A stretch of DNA of 64,000 nucleotides from Salinisphaera aquimarina (lineage in GTDB: Bacteria; Pseudomonadota; Gammaproteobacteria; Nevskiales; Salinisphaeraceae): positions 1,116,001 to 1,180,000 of the forward strand of contig NZ_JBHRSS010000003.1 in assembly GCF_042643355.1 (NCBI RefSeq), in the 5' to 3' direction. Below the pieces are notes generated by a model. It had not been told where the DNA came from. It made no database searches and worked only from the letters and a program-made list of their open reading frames with translations. Positions 49,925 through 59,593 of the stretch are shown piece after piece. Position 1 is the stretch's first letter. The number at the start of each line of letters is the position of its first letter. The translations under genes were made by a program, and so were the position numbers.

Positions 49925-50503
49925 ATGTCAGGTGATGTGTTGAATACGCCGGCCGGGTTGCCGGTGCCGACGGACGATGGCGCGGCCGATCATCTGCCGG
50001 GTACTGCTTTGCCCTCGCTGCAACTGGAGAGCACGGACGGGGCGCGCGTCGATCTCGGGAAGCTGAGGGGCTGGTGGGTTGTCTATATCTATCCGATGAC
50101 GGGCCGGCCGGACGTTGCCTTGCCCGACGGCTGGAACGAGATCCCCGGGGCGCGTGGCTGCACGCCGCAATCGTGCGGCTTTCGGGATCATCACGCCGAG
50201 TTGAAGACGTTGAGCGCCGGGGTGTTCGGCCTGAGCACGCAGGACAGCGCCTATCAGCGCGAAGCCCGCGATCGATTGCAACTGCCGTTCGAGTTGCTCA
50301 GCGACGCGGGTCTGGCGCTGCGGGACGCGCTCGGCATTCCGAGTTTCGAGGCGGCGGGCGCCCGACTTTACAAGCGCCTGACGATCGTCGCCTACGACGG
50401 CCGTATCGAAAAGGTCTTCTACCCGGTTTTCCCGCCGGCACAGAATGCCGAAGATGTGCTGTCTTGGCTTCGCGACAATCCCCAGGCTGGGCCGCGGCGC
50501 TAA
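49925..50503 (+). CDS. Peroxiredoxin (AhpC/TSA family)
   Basis: A 192-residue thioredoxin-fold peroxiredoxin. The peroxidatic Cys region reads IPGARGCTPQSCGFRDHHAEL: GCTxxxC with the resolving cysteine five residues later as in one class of Prx. Residues from VYIYPMTGRPD carry the family strand before the active site. GGAGGAG precedes the ATG. It reduces hydroperoxides in the cytoplasm. It is upstream of a GFA gene on the same strand. Confidence 0.86.
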   Translation: MSGDVLNTPAGLPVPTDDGAADHLPGTALPSLQLESTDGARVDLGKLRGWWVVYIYPMTGRPDVALPDGWNEIPGARGCTPQSCGFRDHHAELKTLSAGVFGLSTQDSAYQREARDRLQLPFELLSDAGLALRDALGIPSFEAAGARLYKRLTIVAYDGRIEKVFYPVFPPAQNAEDVLSWLRDNPQAGPRR

Positions 50504-50550
50504 TCGTGTATCTGCCGCAAATCGCAGGGGGCACCGGGTAAGAGGTCCGA

Positions 50551-51026
50551 ATGAGTTCTTCAGCAACAACACAACCCGGACAATGTTCATGTGGGGCGTG
50601 GAGATGGCGGTTCGCAGCGAGCCGCTGTTTCGTTTTTTCTGTCATTGCAGGATATGCCAAGCCTTCAACCAAGGCCCGTTCGCGGATGTGACGCTCTTCC
50701 GGATCAAAAGCGTCACGTGGCCCGAAGGCGATGCCGTGGCGTTCCGAAAACATCGGTCGCCGCCGGCGGTGCCGCGCGGCTTCTGTTCGACATGCGGCGG
50801 TGCGGCGATCGAGCTGGTGCAATTCCTGCCGCTGCTGAAACTGGCGTTGATTCCCAGTGCAAATTTCAGCGACGGCACGTTTCTGCCGGTGCCTGCGCTG
50901 CCTATGTTCTACGATCGCCGCGTGGGCGACGTGGACGACAAGCTGCCCCGATACAGCGGTTACTGGCCGAGCCAGATGGCTTTCAGTCGGCGTTTGCTGG
51001 CGAGCCTGTTTCGCACCCGCGGCTGA
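50551..51026 (+). pseudogene. GFA-family (glutathione-dependent formaldehyde-activating-like) gene with a frameshift
   Basis: An ATG at 50551 after AAGAGG starts MSSSATTQPGQCSCGA, with the first Cys pair of the GFA zinc motif. The continuation VEMAVRSEPLFRFFCHCRICQAF is in a different frame (from 50598), where FCHCRIC and FCSTCGG complete the zinc-binding cysteines. One missing base near 50596-50598 explains both. The downstream frame alone lacks the first Cys pair. This is either a recent inactivation or a sequencing error. Full length would be about 158 residues, normal for the family. Confidence 0.8.
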
Positions 51027-51170
51027 GGTCTCGACGACATGCGGCGGTCGCCGAGGAGCCGCGCCGCCCAGAGCACGACACGGCCCCGATGAATGCCATG
51101 TCTCTATTCCGGTTCATGTAGGGTTGCGGGACTATAATCGGCAACAGGATCTCGCTGGAGAATATGCATC

Positions 51171-52670
51171 ATGAATGCTGAGGACAGGCCAGCGACGCAG
51201 GGCGCGCCCGACGCTGCTGCCGGCACGCGCGCGAGCGGCCGTCTGGCCGAGATGAACCCGGCATGGCTTCGGACCATGCTTTTGCATCTGTTTCAGGATC
51301 TCGACGAAGCCGTGGTGGTTGCCGACGCCGATCGCCGGATTACGCTCGTCAACCCGGCCGCTGCGCGGTTGTTCGGGTATTCGACCGAGGAGTTGGTGGG
51401 CCAGCCCTCGCGGCTTCTCTACGACTCGAGTAACGCGCATGCAGAGCAGGGGCGGCAGCGCTACAACGCTGGTGCAGACGCAAGCCACGAGGCTTATATC
51501 GTGCGCTACCGGCGCAAGGACGGCGCCACCTTCGATGGCGAAACCATCGGCGGGCCGGTCGAGGACCCGCAGGGCGGGCAACCGATCTTCCTTGGCATTA
51601 TCCGGGATGTGAGTTCGCGCCTGTCGTCCGAGGGCGCGATCGATCGGCTGCACCGGATCACGTCGGATCGTGCGCTGGATTTCCAGGCACGCTGCAAGGC
51701 GATCCTGAATCTGGGCTGCGAGCAATTCGGTTTGCAGGCGGCGTTGATTTCGCGACGCGACGGCGACGAATACGAACTCATCGAGGCGATCGACCCGGAA
51801 GGCGGCGCAAGCGCGGGTGAGCGTATCCCCGCCGGGCATACTTATTGCGCGATCGCGCTGGCGCACGACGTGCCGATCGGTTTTCATGACATAAGCGACA
51901 GCGAACTGGCCGACCACGAGTGCTACCGTCAGTTCGGGTTCGAAGCCTATCTCGGCGTCACCATCTATGTGGACGGTGAACGCTACGGTGCGCTGGGCTT
52001 TTTCGGCACCGCGCCCACGGCACCGTTCACGCGACGAGAACTGGATCTGGCCGGCATGTTCGCGCAATGGTTGGGGCACGAGATCGCACGCCAGGCGGAC
52101 TTGCAGGCCATGCGGGCGATGCAGGACAAGCTCAGTCGGCTGGCGACCATCGATGATCTCACCGGTCTGGGCAACCGACGTTTAGCGACCGAGCGACTGG
52201 AAGCACAGTTGCAGCGGGCACGGCGTCGGAACGACTCTTTCGCGGTCGCACTGGTGGATTTCGATCATTTCAAGCGGCTCAACGACAGCCATGGCCATGC
52301 CGCGGGGGATGCCGCGTTGCGTCTGTTTGCCGAGATCGCGCGTCGCAGCATGCGTGGCTCCGATTTCATCGGCCGCTGGGGCGGTGAGGAGTTCATCGCG
52401 GTGCTCGAGGATGATTGTCCGCCGTCCGCGATCCGGGGCGTCGAACGTCTGGTCGAGGCCGTTCGGGCCACGCCCCTGCGGCTCGACAGCGGCGACCTGC
52501 CGCTGACCGTCAGCGCCGGAGTGGTCATATCGCTGCCCGGCGAAAGTGCCGAAGACATCGTGGCCCGGGCGGATGCGGCGCTCTATCAAGCCAAGAGCAG
52601 TGGTCGTGACCGGGTCGTTCTGGGTCCCGGCCCGAGCGAGTCAAATACGCCCGAGCCGACGCCGGGATAG
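51171..52670 (+). CDS. PAS-GAF-GGDEF diguanylate cyclase
   Basis: A 499-residue signalling protein. Domains in order: PAS (about residues 35-150, DLDEAVVVADADRRITLVNPAAARLFGYS), GAF (about 165-310, with FEAYLGVTIYVDGERYGALGFF), and GGDEF (about 330-490). The active site is GGEEF and an RxxD inhibitory site (RGSD) lies five residues upstream, so it should make c-di-GMP with product feedback. No membrane segment, so it senses a cytoplasmic signal. TGGAGA precedes the ATG. The GAF part likely senses a small ligand or redox state. Confidence 0.93.
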   Translation: MNAEDRPATQGAPDAAAGTRASGRLAEMNPAWLRTMLLHLFQDLDEAVVVADADRRITLVNPAAARLFGYSTEELVGQPSRLLYDSSNAHAEQGRQRYNAGADASHEAYIVRYRRKDGATFDGETIGGPVEDPQGGQPIFLGIIRDVSSRLSSEGAIDRLHRITSDRALDFQARCKAILNLGCEQFGLQAALISRRDGDEYELIEAIDPEGGASAGERIPAGHTYCAIALAHDVPIGFHDISDSELADHECYRQFGFEAYLGVTIYVDGERYGALGFFGTAPTAPFTRRELDLAGMFAQWLGHEIARQADLQAMRAMQDKLSRLATIDDLTGLGNRRLATERLEAQLQRARRRNDSFAVALVDFDHFKRLNDSHGHAAGDAALRLFAEIARRSMRGSDFIGRWGGEEFIAVLEDDCPPSAIRGVERLVEAVRATPLRLDSGDLPLTVSAGVVISLPGESAEDIVARADAALYQAKSSGRDRVVLGPGPSESNTPEPTPG

Positions 52671-52720
52671 CGCTTACTGGACGCCGCGCGTCGTTGTTGG
52701 CAGGTGATGGTCGCGGAATC

Positions 52721-52760
52721 GGGAATAACGTGTGGCCACCACTGGGCCACACGCTATCCC
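52721..52760. terminator. Bidirectional hairpin between convergent genes
   Basis: A 9-bp stem CGTGTGGCC / GGCCACACG with a 7-base loop, extended by GGGAATA / TATCCC, between the GGDEF and PEP-CTERM genes. There is no long T-run. Confidence 0.65.
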
Positions 52761-52773
52761 GGGTGCTTTCGAG

Positions 52774-53619
52774 CTAGTGGTCGCGTCGCTTGGTCGCGGC
52801 GTAGCCCAGGCCGAGGAACACCAGCAATGCGAACACCCATGTGGACGGCTCGGGAACGCCGACCGGGGCGCCGCCCGCCGCTTCCAGATTGATCGACGAG
52901 CTGTTCAGGCCGCCGTTGCCGTCGCGCCAGTCGATGCCGAAGCCATCGATCAATCCGCTGAAACCGTCGGCCCAGCCCGATCCGGTGGCGATGCTGATGT
53001 AGGAGATCTCTTCGTCGCGATAATCGACCAGGGCATCTTCATAGGCCGAACTGTAGTCGGACCAGTTCACCGGGCCGGAGGTCAGATCGCTCAGGAACGG
53101 GTCGGTATGGGTGCCGAATACCGGCCCGCTATCGCCGCGGTTGGCGTCGAACACGCGCAGACGGTTTTCGGTGCCGTCGGTTGACCACTGCGTCCAGACG
53201 TTGTCCTGCTCGTTGCGGTTGTCGGCGTAGATCGGCTCGAAGTTCAGCCGGCGACCGTAGAAGCCGTCGTCGTTGAGGTCGTCCTTCAGCGTATAGACAT
53301 TGACGTACCAGTTGACCGGGGTCGACTGCGGCGCCTGATTGGTCCAGAAGCTGAGTGCTGCCAGGTCACCGATGGTGACGGGTGACCCGCCAAACAGCTC
53401 GTTGGCGCCGATATTGATTTCGGTGCGCGTGCTGCCGTTGGCCTGGAACGAGCCGGTAGCGAAACCTGGTGCGGCATTGCCGTTGACGCCGATCACATCG
53501 TAGGCCGGATTATCCGATGAACGCGTGATATTGACGGCAAAGGCCGGTGTGGCCATCAGCACTGCGGTCAGCGCCGTGACGGCGCCCGCGACAAGTGTAC
53601 GAGCCTTGGTATGAGTCAT
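52774..53619 (-). CDS. PEP-CTERM-sorted secreted protein
   Basis: A 281-residue exported protein: signal peptide (residues about 1-28, ending AFA), a beta-rich mature region without recognised domain, and the C-terminal sorting signal VPEPSTW + hydrophobic helix (FALLVFLGLGYAA) + KRRDH. Such proteins are handled by exosortase (EpsH-type) and often linked to extracellular polysaccharide. No exosortase gene is in the window. GGGGGA precedes the ATG at 53619. The frame extends further upstream without a signal peptide, so this start is used. Confidence 0.88.
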   Translation of the reverse strand: MTHTKARTLVAGAVTALTAVLMATPAFAVNITRSSDNPAYDVIGVNGNAAPGFATGSFQANGSTRTEINIGANELFGGSPVTIGDLAALSFWTNQAPQSTPVNWYVNVYTLKDDLNDDGFYGRRLNFEPIYADNRNEQDNVWTQWSTDGTENRLRVFDANRGDSGPVFGTHTDPFLSDLTSGPVNWSDYSSAYEDALVDYRDEEISYISIATGSGWADGFSGLIDGFGIDWRDGNGGLNSSSINLEAAGGAPVGVPEPSTWVFALLVFLGLGYAATKRRDH

Positions 53620-54217
53620 GGTGATCCCCCCGATCCATATGACGTGGTTTTCGTATTTGTGTTGGCTGGGCAGAAATGCCCGCAAGCGACGCCGTGTACA
53701 TGAGTTATCGCGGCCCATCGTTGCGAGCGGGTATAAAGCAAGAAACTCGCCCGAAGAATAAAACGCTGTAAATACATCTGCCTGCGTGATTAATGCGACG
53801 AATAGAGGTCTCGACAGGAGGAAAATGTAATTAATTCCGACACGGCAAGGGCCGGCGCTGGCCGGAAAATTTTCCGCGCGCGACGGGCCAGGATGGTGCG
53901 TGACCGGCGGGCAGGAGCCGCAATCGAGTGCATATCCCGGCTCCAGGGCTTAAACGACAAAGCGCCAGAAGTTTGGCTTGAAACGCGCTGCTTTGGTGCG
54001 TGGGGCGTGTTGGGCGATCGGCGAGGCCTTTCAGACGGGCGGTCGCTAAGACGATTCGCTGATTGCAAACCCGTGACAGCTCCAATAAAAGTCGGAGTCG
54101 GCGTTGTCCTAAGCGCCGGATCGCAGCCAGGGGGCGATAGAAGCGTCTGTGGGTTGGCATGACCATTGCTGTCAGTCCGTCGACGCAACATTCGATTAAA
54201 ACGAAGGGGATTCATCA
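53620..54217. other. Long intergenic region between the PEP-CTERM gene and aapJ
   Basis: About 600 bp. Open frames on both strands (for example 53893-54162 + and 53831-54166 -) overlap each other and have no recognisable content. The part near 53800-53850 is AT-rich (AAATGTAATTAATTCC) and could hold promoters for the divergent genes. A GAAGGGGA site precedes aapJ. No RNA gene recognised. Confidence 0.5.
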
Positions 54218-55243
54218 ATGCGACACACCATCAAGGGGCTGGCTGGCCTCGGGCTGCTGCTGGCGGCCACGGTTTCCATGACGGCCAACGCGGCGTCGAC
54301 GCTGGAGACGGTCAAGGACCACGGCTTTCTGCAGTGCGGCGTGAGCACCGGGCTGCCCGGTTTTTCGCAGCCGGATCAGGACGGCCACTGGACCGGCATC
54401 GACGTGGATACCTGTCGTGCCATCGGGGCCGCGATCTTCGGCAGCGCCGACAAGGTGCGTTTCACGCCGTTGACCGCCAAGGAGCGTTTCACCGCGCTGC
54501 AGTCGGGCGAGGTCGATGTGCTGGTGCGTAACACCACCTGGACGCTGACCCGCGATGTGTCGCTGGGGCTGAACTTTGCCGGCACGAACTATTACGACGG
54601 CCAGGGCTTTCTGGTACGCAAGGAAATCGGCGTGGATTCCGCCAAGCAGCTGGACGGGGCGACCGTCTGTATCCAGTCCGGTACCACGACCGAGCTGAAT
54701 CTGGCGGATTACTTTCGTGCCAACGGCATGAAGTACAAGGCGCTGGTGTTCGATACCTCGGACCAGACCGTGCAGGGCTTCGCCAGCAACCGCTGTGACG
54801 TGCTCACCTCGGACCGTTCGCAGCTGGCCGCGCTGCGTACCAAGCTGCAGGATCCGTCGAGTGCGGTGATTCTGCCGGAGACTATTTCCAAGGAGCCGCT
54901 GGGGCCGGTGGTCCGCCAGGGCGACGACCAGTGGTTCAACATCGTCAAATGGGTGCTGTTCACCCAGATCAACGCCGAGGAACTGGGCATCACGTCCAAG
55001 AACGTCAAGCAGATGATGGATTCGGACAACCCAGAAATCCAGCGTTTGCTCGGCACCTCCGGCGATATGGGCGCCAAGCTGGGCCTGCCGGATGATTTCG
55101 GCGTTGCCATCGTCAGCGAAGTCGGCAACTACGCGGAAATGTTCGACCGCAACGTCGGCCCGGATACCGCGCTGGGCCTGAATCGTGGCGTGAATGCGCT
55201 GTGGTCCGACGGGGGCGTGCTCTACGCACCGCCGCTGCGCTAG
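54218..55243 (+). CDS. aapJ: General amino-acid ABC transporter substrate-binding protein AapJ/BztA
   Basis: A 341-residue periplasmic binding protein. Signal peptide residues 1-25 (NAA end), then the SBP_bac_3 fold with LETVKDHGFLQCGVSTGLPGFS, GTNYYDGQGFLV, ATVCIQSGTTTELNLADYF and LTSDRSQLAALR. The Cys pair and length fit the AapJ/BztA class that binds L-amino acids broadly. It starts a four-gene operon with the two permeases and the ATPase. Confidence 0.94.
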   Translation: MRHTIKGLAGLGLLLAATVSMTANAASTLETVKDHGFLQCGVSTGLPGFSQPDQDGHWTGIDVDTCRAIGAAIFGSADKVRFTPLTAKERFTALQSGEVDVLVRNTTWTLTRDVSLGLNFAGTNYYDGQGFLVRKEIGVDSAKQLDGATVCIQSGTTTELNLADYFRANGMKYKALVFDTSDQTVQGFASNRCDVLTSDRSQLAALRTKLQDPSSAVILPETISKEPLGPVVRQGDDQWFNIVKWVLFTQINAEELGITSKNVKQMMDSDNPEIQRLLGTSGDMGAKLGLPDDFGVAIVSEVGNYAEMFDRNVGPDTALGLNRGVNALWSDGGVLYAPPLR

Positions 55244-55375
55244 CTCACGGCGACACTGGCCATCCGTGTGCGATGACGCCGGAATCGTTCCACCATGTGG
55301 ACGGTTTCGGCGTCATGCCATGAACTTCGCTGAAACGCCTGCATGTCGGGCGGCGCACAACCGATCCGAGTGCCC

Positions 55376-56563
55376 ATGACCGAACCGTCCCCGCCCGCCG
55401 GCGCCCGCCAGAAACGCATCTGGAACGATCCCAGGGTGCGTGCGGCCGTCTTTCAGGCCGTCGCTCTGGGGGCCGTGCTGTGGTTCGGCTGGTCGCTGTT
55501 TTCCAACACGCTCTCCAACATGGAAAGCCGCGGTATCAATACCGGCTTCGGTTTTCTCGATCAGCCGGCCGGCTTCGGCATCATCATGAGCCTGATCCCC
55601 TACGACGAGACCATGTCGTACGGGCGCACCTTCTGGGTCGGGCTGCTCAATACGCTGTTGGTCTCGGGGCTGGGTATTGTCCTGGCCACGATTCTGGGTT
55701 TTGTCATCGGCATCGCGCGACTGTCGCGCAACTGGCTGGTGGCCAAGATCGCGTTGGCCTATATCGAGATCTTTCGCAACATTCCGTTGCTGCTGCAGAT
55801 CTTCTTCTGGTATTTCGCGGTGCTGCGGTCGGTGCCGTCGCCACGCCAGAGTCTGTCGCTGGGCGATCTGTTCTTTCTCAACAATCGCGGCTTCTATATG
55901 CCGCGGCCCGAATTTCTCGACGGCTCCGGTGTGGTGCTGATCGCACTGATCGTTGCCGTGCTGGCGGTGATCGGGGTCAAGATCTGGGCCACGCGCCGCC
56001 AGGACGCCACCGGCAAGCTGTTTCCGGTGTTCTGGACTTCGCTGGCGTTGCTGATCGTGCTGCCCGGTATCGCCTTCGTGGCCGCCGGCCTGCCGCTGGA
56101 CTGGAACATGCCGGCGCTCAAGGGCTTCAACTTCGGTGGCGGCATCGTGATCACGCCGGAGCTGGCCGCGCTGCTGGTCGCGCTCACCATCTATACCGCG
56201 GCCTTCATCGCGGAAACGGTGCGCTCGGGCATTCTCTCGGTCAGCCACGGCCAGACCGAGGCCGCCGAGGCACTCGGGCTGCGCAACGGCGTCATCCTGC
56301 GCCGGGTGGTCATTCCGCAGGCGATGCGGGTGATCGTGCCGCCGTTGACCAGTCAGTATCTGAACCTGATCAAGAATTCGTCGCTGGCGACCGCGATCGG
56401 TTATCCCGATCTGGTCGCGGTGTTCATGGGCACCACGCTCAATCAGACCGGGCAGGCAGTCGAGATCGTGGCCATGACGATGGCGGTGTATCTGGTCATC
56501 AGCCTGGTGATTTCGCTGCTGATGAATATCTACAACCGCACCGTGGCGCTGGAGGAGCGATAG
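55376..56563 (+). CDS. aapQ: Amino-acid ABC transporter permease AapQ/BztB
   Basis: A 395-residue inner-membrane permease with about eight helices. The EAA-type loop EAAEALGLRNGVILRRVVIPQAMRVIVPP near the C-terminus docks the ATPase. Long N-terminal and periplasmic extension is typical for AapQ/BztB, which is larger than usual permeases. The start is chosen at the second ATG (55376); an ATG 33 bases upstream is possible. It follows aapJ by about 130 bp and ends 1 bp before aapM. Confidence 0.93.
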   Translation: MTEPSPPAGARQKRIWNDPRVRAAVFQAVALGAVLWFGWSLFSNTLSNMESRGINTGFGFLDQPAGFGIIMSLIPYDETMSYGRTFWVGLLNTLLVSGLGIVLATILGFVIGIARLSRNWLVAKIALAYIEIFRNIPLLLQIFFWYFAVLRSVPSPRQSLSLGDLFFLNNRGFYMPRPEFLDGSGVVLIALIVAVLAVIGVKIWATRRQDATGKLFPVFWTSLALLIVLPGIAFVAAGLPLDWNMPALKGFNFGGGIVITPELAALLVALTIYTAAFIAETVRSGILSVSHGQTEAAEALGLRNGVILRRVVIPQAMRVIVPPLTSQYLNLIKNSSLATAIGYPDLVAVFMGTTLNQTGQAVEIVAMTMAVYLVISLVISLLMNIYNRTVALEER

Positions 56564-56564
56564 C

Positions 56565-57662
56565 ATGAGCCATCACGTCGCCAGCCCCGACCTGCCGCCG
56601 CCCGTCTCCGACACGGGCGTGTTCGGCTGGATCCGCCAGAACCTGTTTCCGAACTGGATCAACGGCCTACTGACGCTGGTCGTGCTCTATCTGCTGTTCA
56701 AGACGCTGGTGCCGGCGCTGAACTGGGCCATTTTCGACGCCCAGTTCTTCGGCGACAGCGCGAGTGCCTGTTCCGATCAGGGCGCCTGCTGGGTGTTCGT
56801 GCAGCAGCGTATCGGTTTCTTCATCTACGGCTTCTATCCGGATGTGGCGCGCTGGCGGATCAATATCTGCTACGTGATGATGGCGATCGTGCTGGTGCCC
56901 CAGTTCATCACCGGTTTTCCGGGTCGCAAGTGGCTGGGCCTGTTCGCGCTCACCGGTTTTCCGGTGGTGGCCTATATTCTGATCGCCGGCGGCTGGTTCG
57001 GTCTGATGCCGGTACCGAGCGCCCGCTGGGGCGGGCTGACCCTGACCCTGGTGCTCTCCTACGGCGGCATCATCTCCTCGTTGCCGATCGGTATCGTGCT
57101 GGCGCTGGGGCGCCGCTCGAGCATGCCGATCATCCGCGGGCTGTGTGTGGTGTTCATCGAGGTATGGCGCGCGGTGCCGCTGATAACCGTGCTGTTCATG
57201 GCTTCGGTGATGCTGCCGCTGTTTCTGCCCGAGGGCGTGAGCTTCGAAAAACTGCTGCGCGCGCTCATCGGCATCACCCTGTTCTGGTCGGTCTATATGG
57301 CCGAGGTCGTGCGCGGCGGCCTGCAGGCGATTCCCAAGGGCCAGTACGAGGCCGCCGACGCGCTGGGCCTGGGCTACTGGCGCAAGATGGGGCTGATCAT
57401 CCTGCCGCAGGCGCTGAAGCTGGTCATTCCGGGCGTGGTGAATACCTTCATCTCGTTGTTCAAGGACACCACGCTGGTGCTCATCATCGGCCTGTTCGAC
57501 GTGCTCGGCACGGTCCAGGCCACCATCATCGATCCGGCCTGGCAGAACGTGGCCACCGAGGGCTATGTCTTCGTGGCCTTCTGTTTCTGGGTCTTCTGCT
57601 TCGGCATGTCCCGCTACAGCCAGAACCTCGAGCGCAAGCTCGATACCGGCCACCGCATCTGA
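56565..57662 (+). CDS. aapM: Amino-acid ABC transporter permease AapM/BztC
   Basis: A 365-residue permease with about eight helices and the coupling loop EAADALGLGYWRKMGLIILPQALKLVIPG. An N-terminal region of ~150 residues before the core transport helices is typical of AapM/BztC. It starts one base after the aapQ stop. It pairs with AapQ to form the transmembrane channel. Confidence 0.94.
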   Translation: MSHHVASPDLPPPVSDTGVFGWIRQNLFPNWINGLLTLVVLYLLFKTLVPALNWAIFDAQFFGDSASACSDQGACWVFVQQRIGFFIYGFYPDVARWRINICYVMMAIVLVPQFITGFPGRKWLGLFALTGFPVVAYILIAGGWFGLMPVPSARWGGLTLTLVLSYGGIISSLPIGIVLALGRRSSMPIIRGLCVVFIEVWRAVPLITVLFMASVMLPLFLPEGVSFEKLLRALIGITLFWSVYMAEVVRGGLQAIPKGQYEAADALGLGYWRKMGLIILPQALKLVIPGVVNTFISLFKDTTLVLIIGLFDVLGTVQATIIDPAWQNVATEGYVFVAFCFWVFCFGMSRYSQNLERKLDTGHRI

Positions 57663-57675
57663 GGGCGCAACCATC

Positions 57676-58452
57676 ATGACCACCGACAATTCCCAGACCG
57701 CCGCGGCCGCGCCCGCCGATGTCATCGTCCAGGTCGAGGACATGCACAAGTGGTTCGGCCAGTTTCATGTGCTCAAGGCCCTGAATCTGGAAGTGACCCG
57801 CGGCGAACGGATCGTGATCTGCGGGCCGTCGGGCTCGGGCAAGTCGACCTTCATCCGCTGCCTGAATCATCTCGAGGCGCATCAGCGCGGGCGGATCGCG
57901 GTCGACGGCATCGAGCTCAACGAAGACGTCAAGAACATCGAGACCGTACGCCGCGAGGTCGGCATGGTGTTCCAGCATTTCAATCTGTTCCCGCATCTGA
58001 CCGTGCTCGAGAACTGCGTGCTCGCGCCGATCTGGGTACGCAAGACACCGCGTCGCAAGGCCGAGGCCGCGGCGATGAAATATCTGGAGCGGGTCAAGAT
58101 CCCGGAGCAGGCCGGAAAATATCCGGGCCAGCTGTCAGGCGGCCAGCAGCAGCGCGTGGCGATCGCGCGTTCGCTATGCATGAATCCCAAGATCATGCTC
58201 TTCGACGAGCCCACCTCGGCGCTCGATCCGGAGATGATCAAGGAAGTGCTGGACACCATGATCGAGCTCGCCGAAAGCGGCATGACCATGCTCTGCGTGA
58301 CTCATGAAATGGGCTTTGCCAAGACCGTGGCCGACCGCGTGATCTTCATGGACGCCGGCGAGATCGTGGAGCAGGCGCCGCCGTCGGAGTTCTTCAGCAA
58401 TCCGCGCGAGCCCCGAACCCGCCAGTTTCTCGAGCAGATACTCGACCACTGA
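57676..58452 (+). CDS. aapP: Amino-acid ABC transporter ATP-binding protein AapP/BztD
   Basis: A 258-residue ATPase. Walker A GPSGSGKST, Q-loop FQHFNLFPHL, signature LSGGQQQR, Walker B IMLFDEPTSALDPE and switch His in VTHEM are all present. The ATG at 57676 lies 13 bp after aapM. The first ~15 residues are Ala-rich and dispensable. It completes the operon. Confidence 0.95.
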   Translation: MTTDNSQTAAAAPADVIVQVEDMHKWFGQFHVLKALNLEVTRGERIVICGPSGSGKSTFIRCLNHLEAHQRGRIAVDGIELNEDVKNIETVRREVGMVFQHFNLFPHLTVLENCVLAPIWVRKTPRRKAEAAAMKYLERVKIPEQAGKYPGQLSGGQQQRVAIARSLCMNPKIMLFDEPTSALDPEMIKEVLDTMIELAESGMTMLCVTHEMGFAKTVADRVIFMDAGEIVEQAPPSEFFSNPREPRTRQFLEQILDH

Positions 58453-58469
58453 CGCGGCGGCCTCGCCGT

Positions 58470-59498
58470 TTATTGCCCGAGCAGTGCCTGTGCGGCGGCG
58501 CGCCCGGACAGCCAGGCGCCCTCCACGCGCCCGCCGGCCAGCCAGTCGCCGGCCAGGGCCAGGCGTATTTCAGGCTCGACGTGGCAGAGCGTGCGCGCAT
58601 CCGGTGCGCCGTCACCCGGCCGGGCATAGCGCCAGCGGTGGCCGCGAACAGGCGTGATCTGGGCGAGCACGATGCCGGTGATGGCGCTGAATTCATCCAT
58701 CAGGATCTGCTGCACGGTCTCCGGCGTGTCCTCGACGTGCGCATCGCTGAATTCGGGCGTGGCATGCAGTGTCCAGAGACGGCGTGCGGCCGCGGTGTCG
58801 CCGGCCTTGTGGGTATTGTCTGCAATCCAGGCCAACACGCCGCCCTTGACGAACAGGCCGTGACAATCGGGCAGTGCAGGCGCTTCGACCACCAGCGACT
58901 GACAGGCTCGCAGGGCCTGATCGGCATGGGCGAGTGCGTCGATCTGGCCAATGTGACCGCCCAGGCCGGCCAGCAGCGTGGCTGCCTGCGGCGCGGGCGT
59001 GGTGATGATCAGGGCATTGGCGTGCAGCGGCGCCGGGTCGTGTTCGATCGCGACCCGCCAGCCGTCGGCTTGCGCGCTCACATCGACGACGCGCGCAACG
59101 CAGCGGATATCGGCGCCGGTCTGCGCCAGCCGATGACGAATCCAGTGATTGAGACCGGTCGGGGCGACAAGACGCCGGCGCCGATCCGGCGACGAGGCCC
59201 GTCTCCAGCCGTCGCCGACGGGCTCGGCGACCTGTATCGCCGGCTGCCAGCAGTTCAGATGCCCTGCGGCGAGGTCGGCGTCGACGACCGGCCGGAATGC
59301 GGCATCATCGGCGGTGAAATACTGGGCGCCGTAGTCGAACCAGGCGCTGCCCGGATCCGCGGCGATTCGACGCGTGGCACAGCGCCCGCCGGGCGCGCGG
59401 GCCTTGTCGAGCAGACGTACCTGCCAGCCGGCCTTGGTGAGAACGCTGGCGGCGCTTGTGCCGGCGACGCCGGCGCCGATGATGAGGGCGTTGGGCAT
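58470..59498 (-). CDS. Renalase-like NAD(P)/FAD-dependent oxidoreductase
   Basis: A 342-residue flavoprotein. FAD-binding motif GAGVAGTSAASVLTKAGWQV at residues 7-26 and the RGG-like KARAPGGRCATRR are typical of the renalase/amine-oxidase family; a conserved WLAGGRVEGAWLSG near the C-terminus binds the flavin. The start at 59498 (MPNALIIG) is chosen because the extra upstream residues have no ribosome site. Convergent with aapP. Substrate unknown; bacterial renalases oxidise dihydronicotinamide isomers. Confidence 0.86.
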   Translation of the reverse strand: MPNALIIGAGVAGTSAASVLTKAGWQVRLLDKARAPGGRCATRRIAADPGSAWFDYGAQYFTADDAAFRPVVDADLAAGHLNCWQPAIQVAEPVGDGWRRASSPDRRRRLVAPTGLNHWIRHRLAQTGADIRCVARVVDVSAQADGWRVAIEHDPAPLHANALIITTPAPQAATLLAGLGGHIGQIDALAHADQALRACQSLVVEAPALPDCHGLFVKGGVLAWIADNTHKAGDTAAARRLWTLHATPEFSDAHVEDTPETVQQILMDEFSAITGIVLAQITPVRGHRWRYARPGDGAPDARTLCHVEPEIRLALAGDWLAGGRVEGAWLSGRAAAQALLGQ

Positions 59499-59593
59499 AT
59501 GGGACGGGCCGTTATTGCGCCGCGCAAAATGCGGCAAAACCGGTATGATGGATCGTATTGTGCTCGATACTTTATTCGGTCGTGATTCGATCC

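Noticed and set aside
53831..54166. Overlapping open frames upstream of aapJ
   Set aside because: They overlap each other on opposite strands and show no family features.
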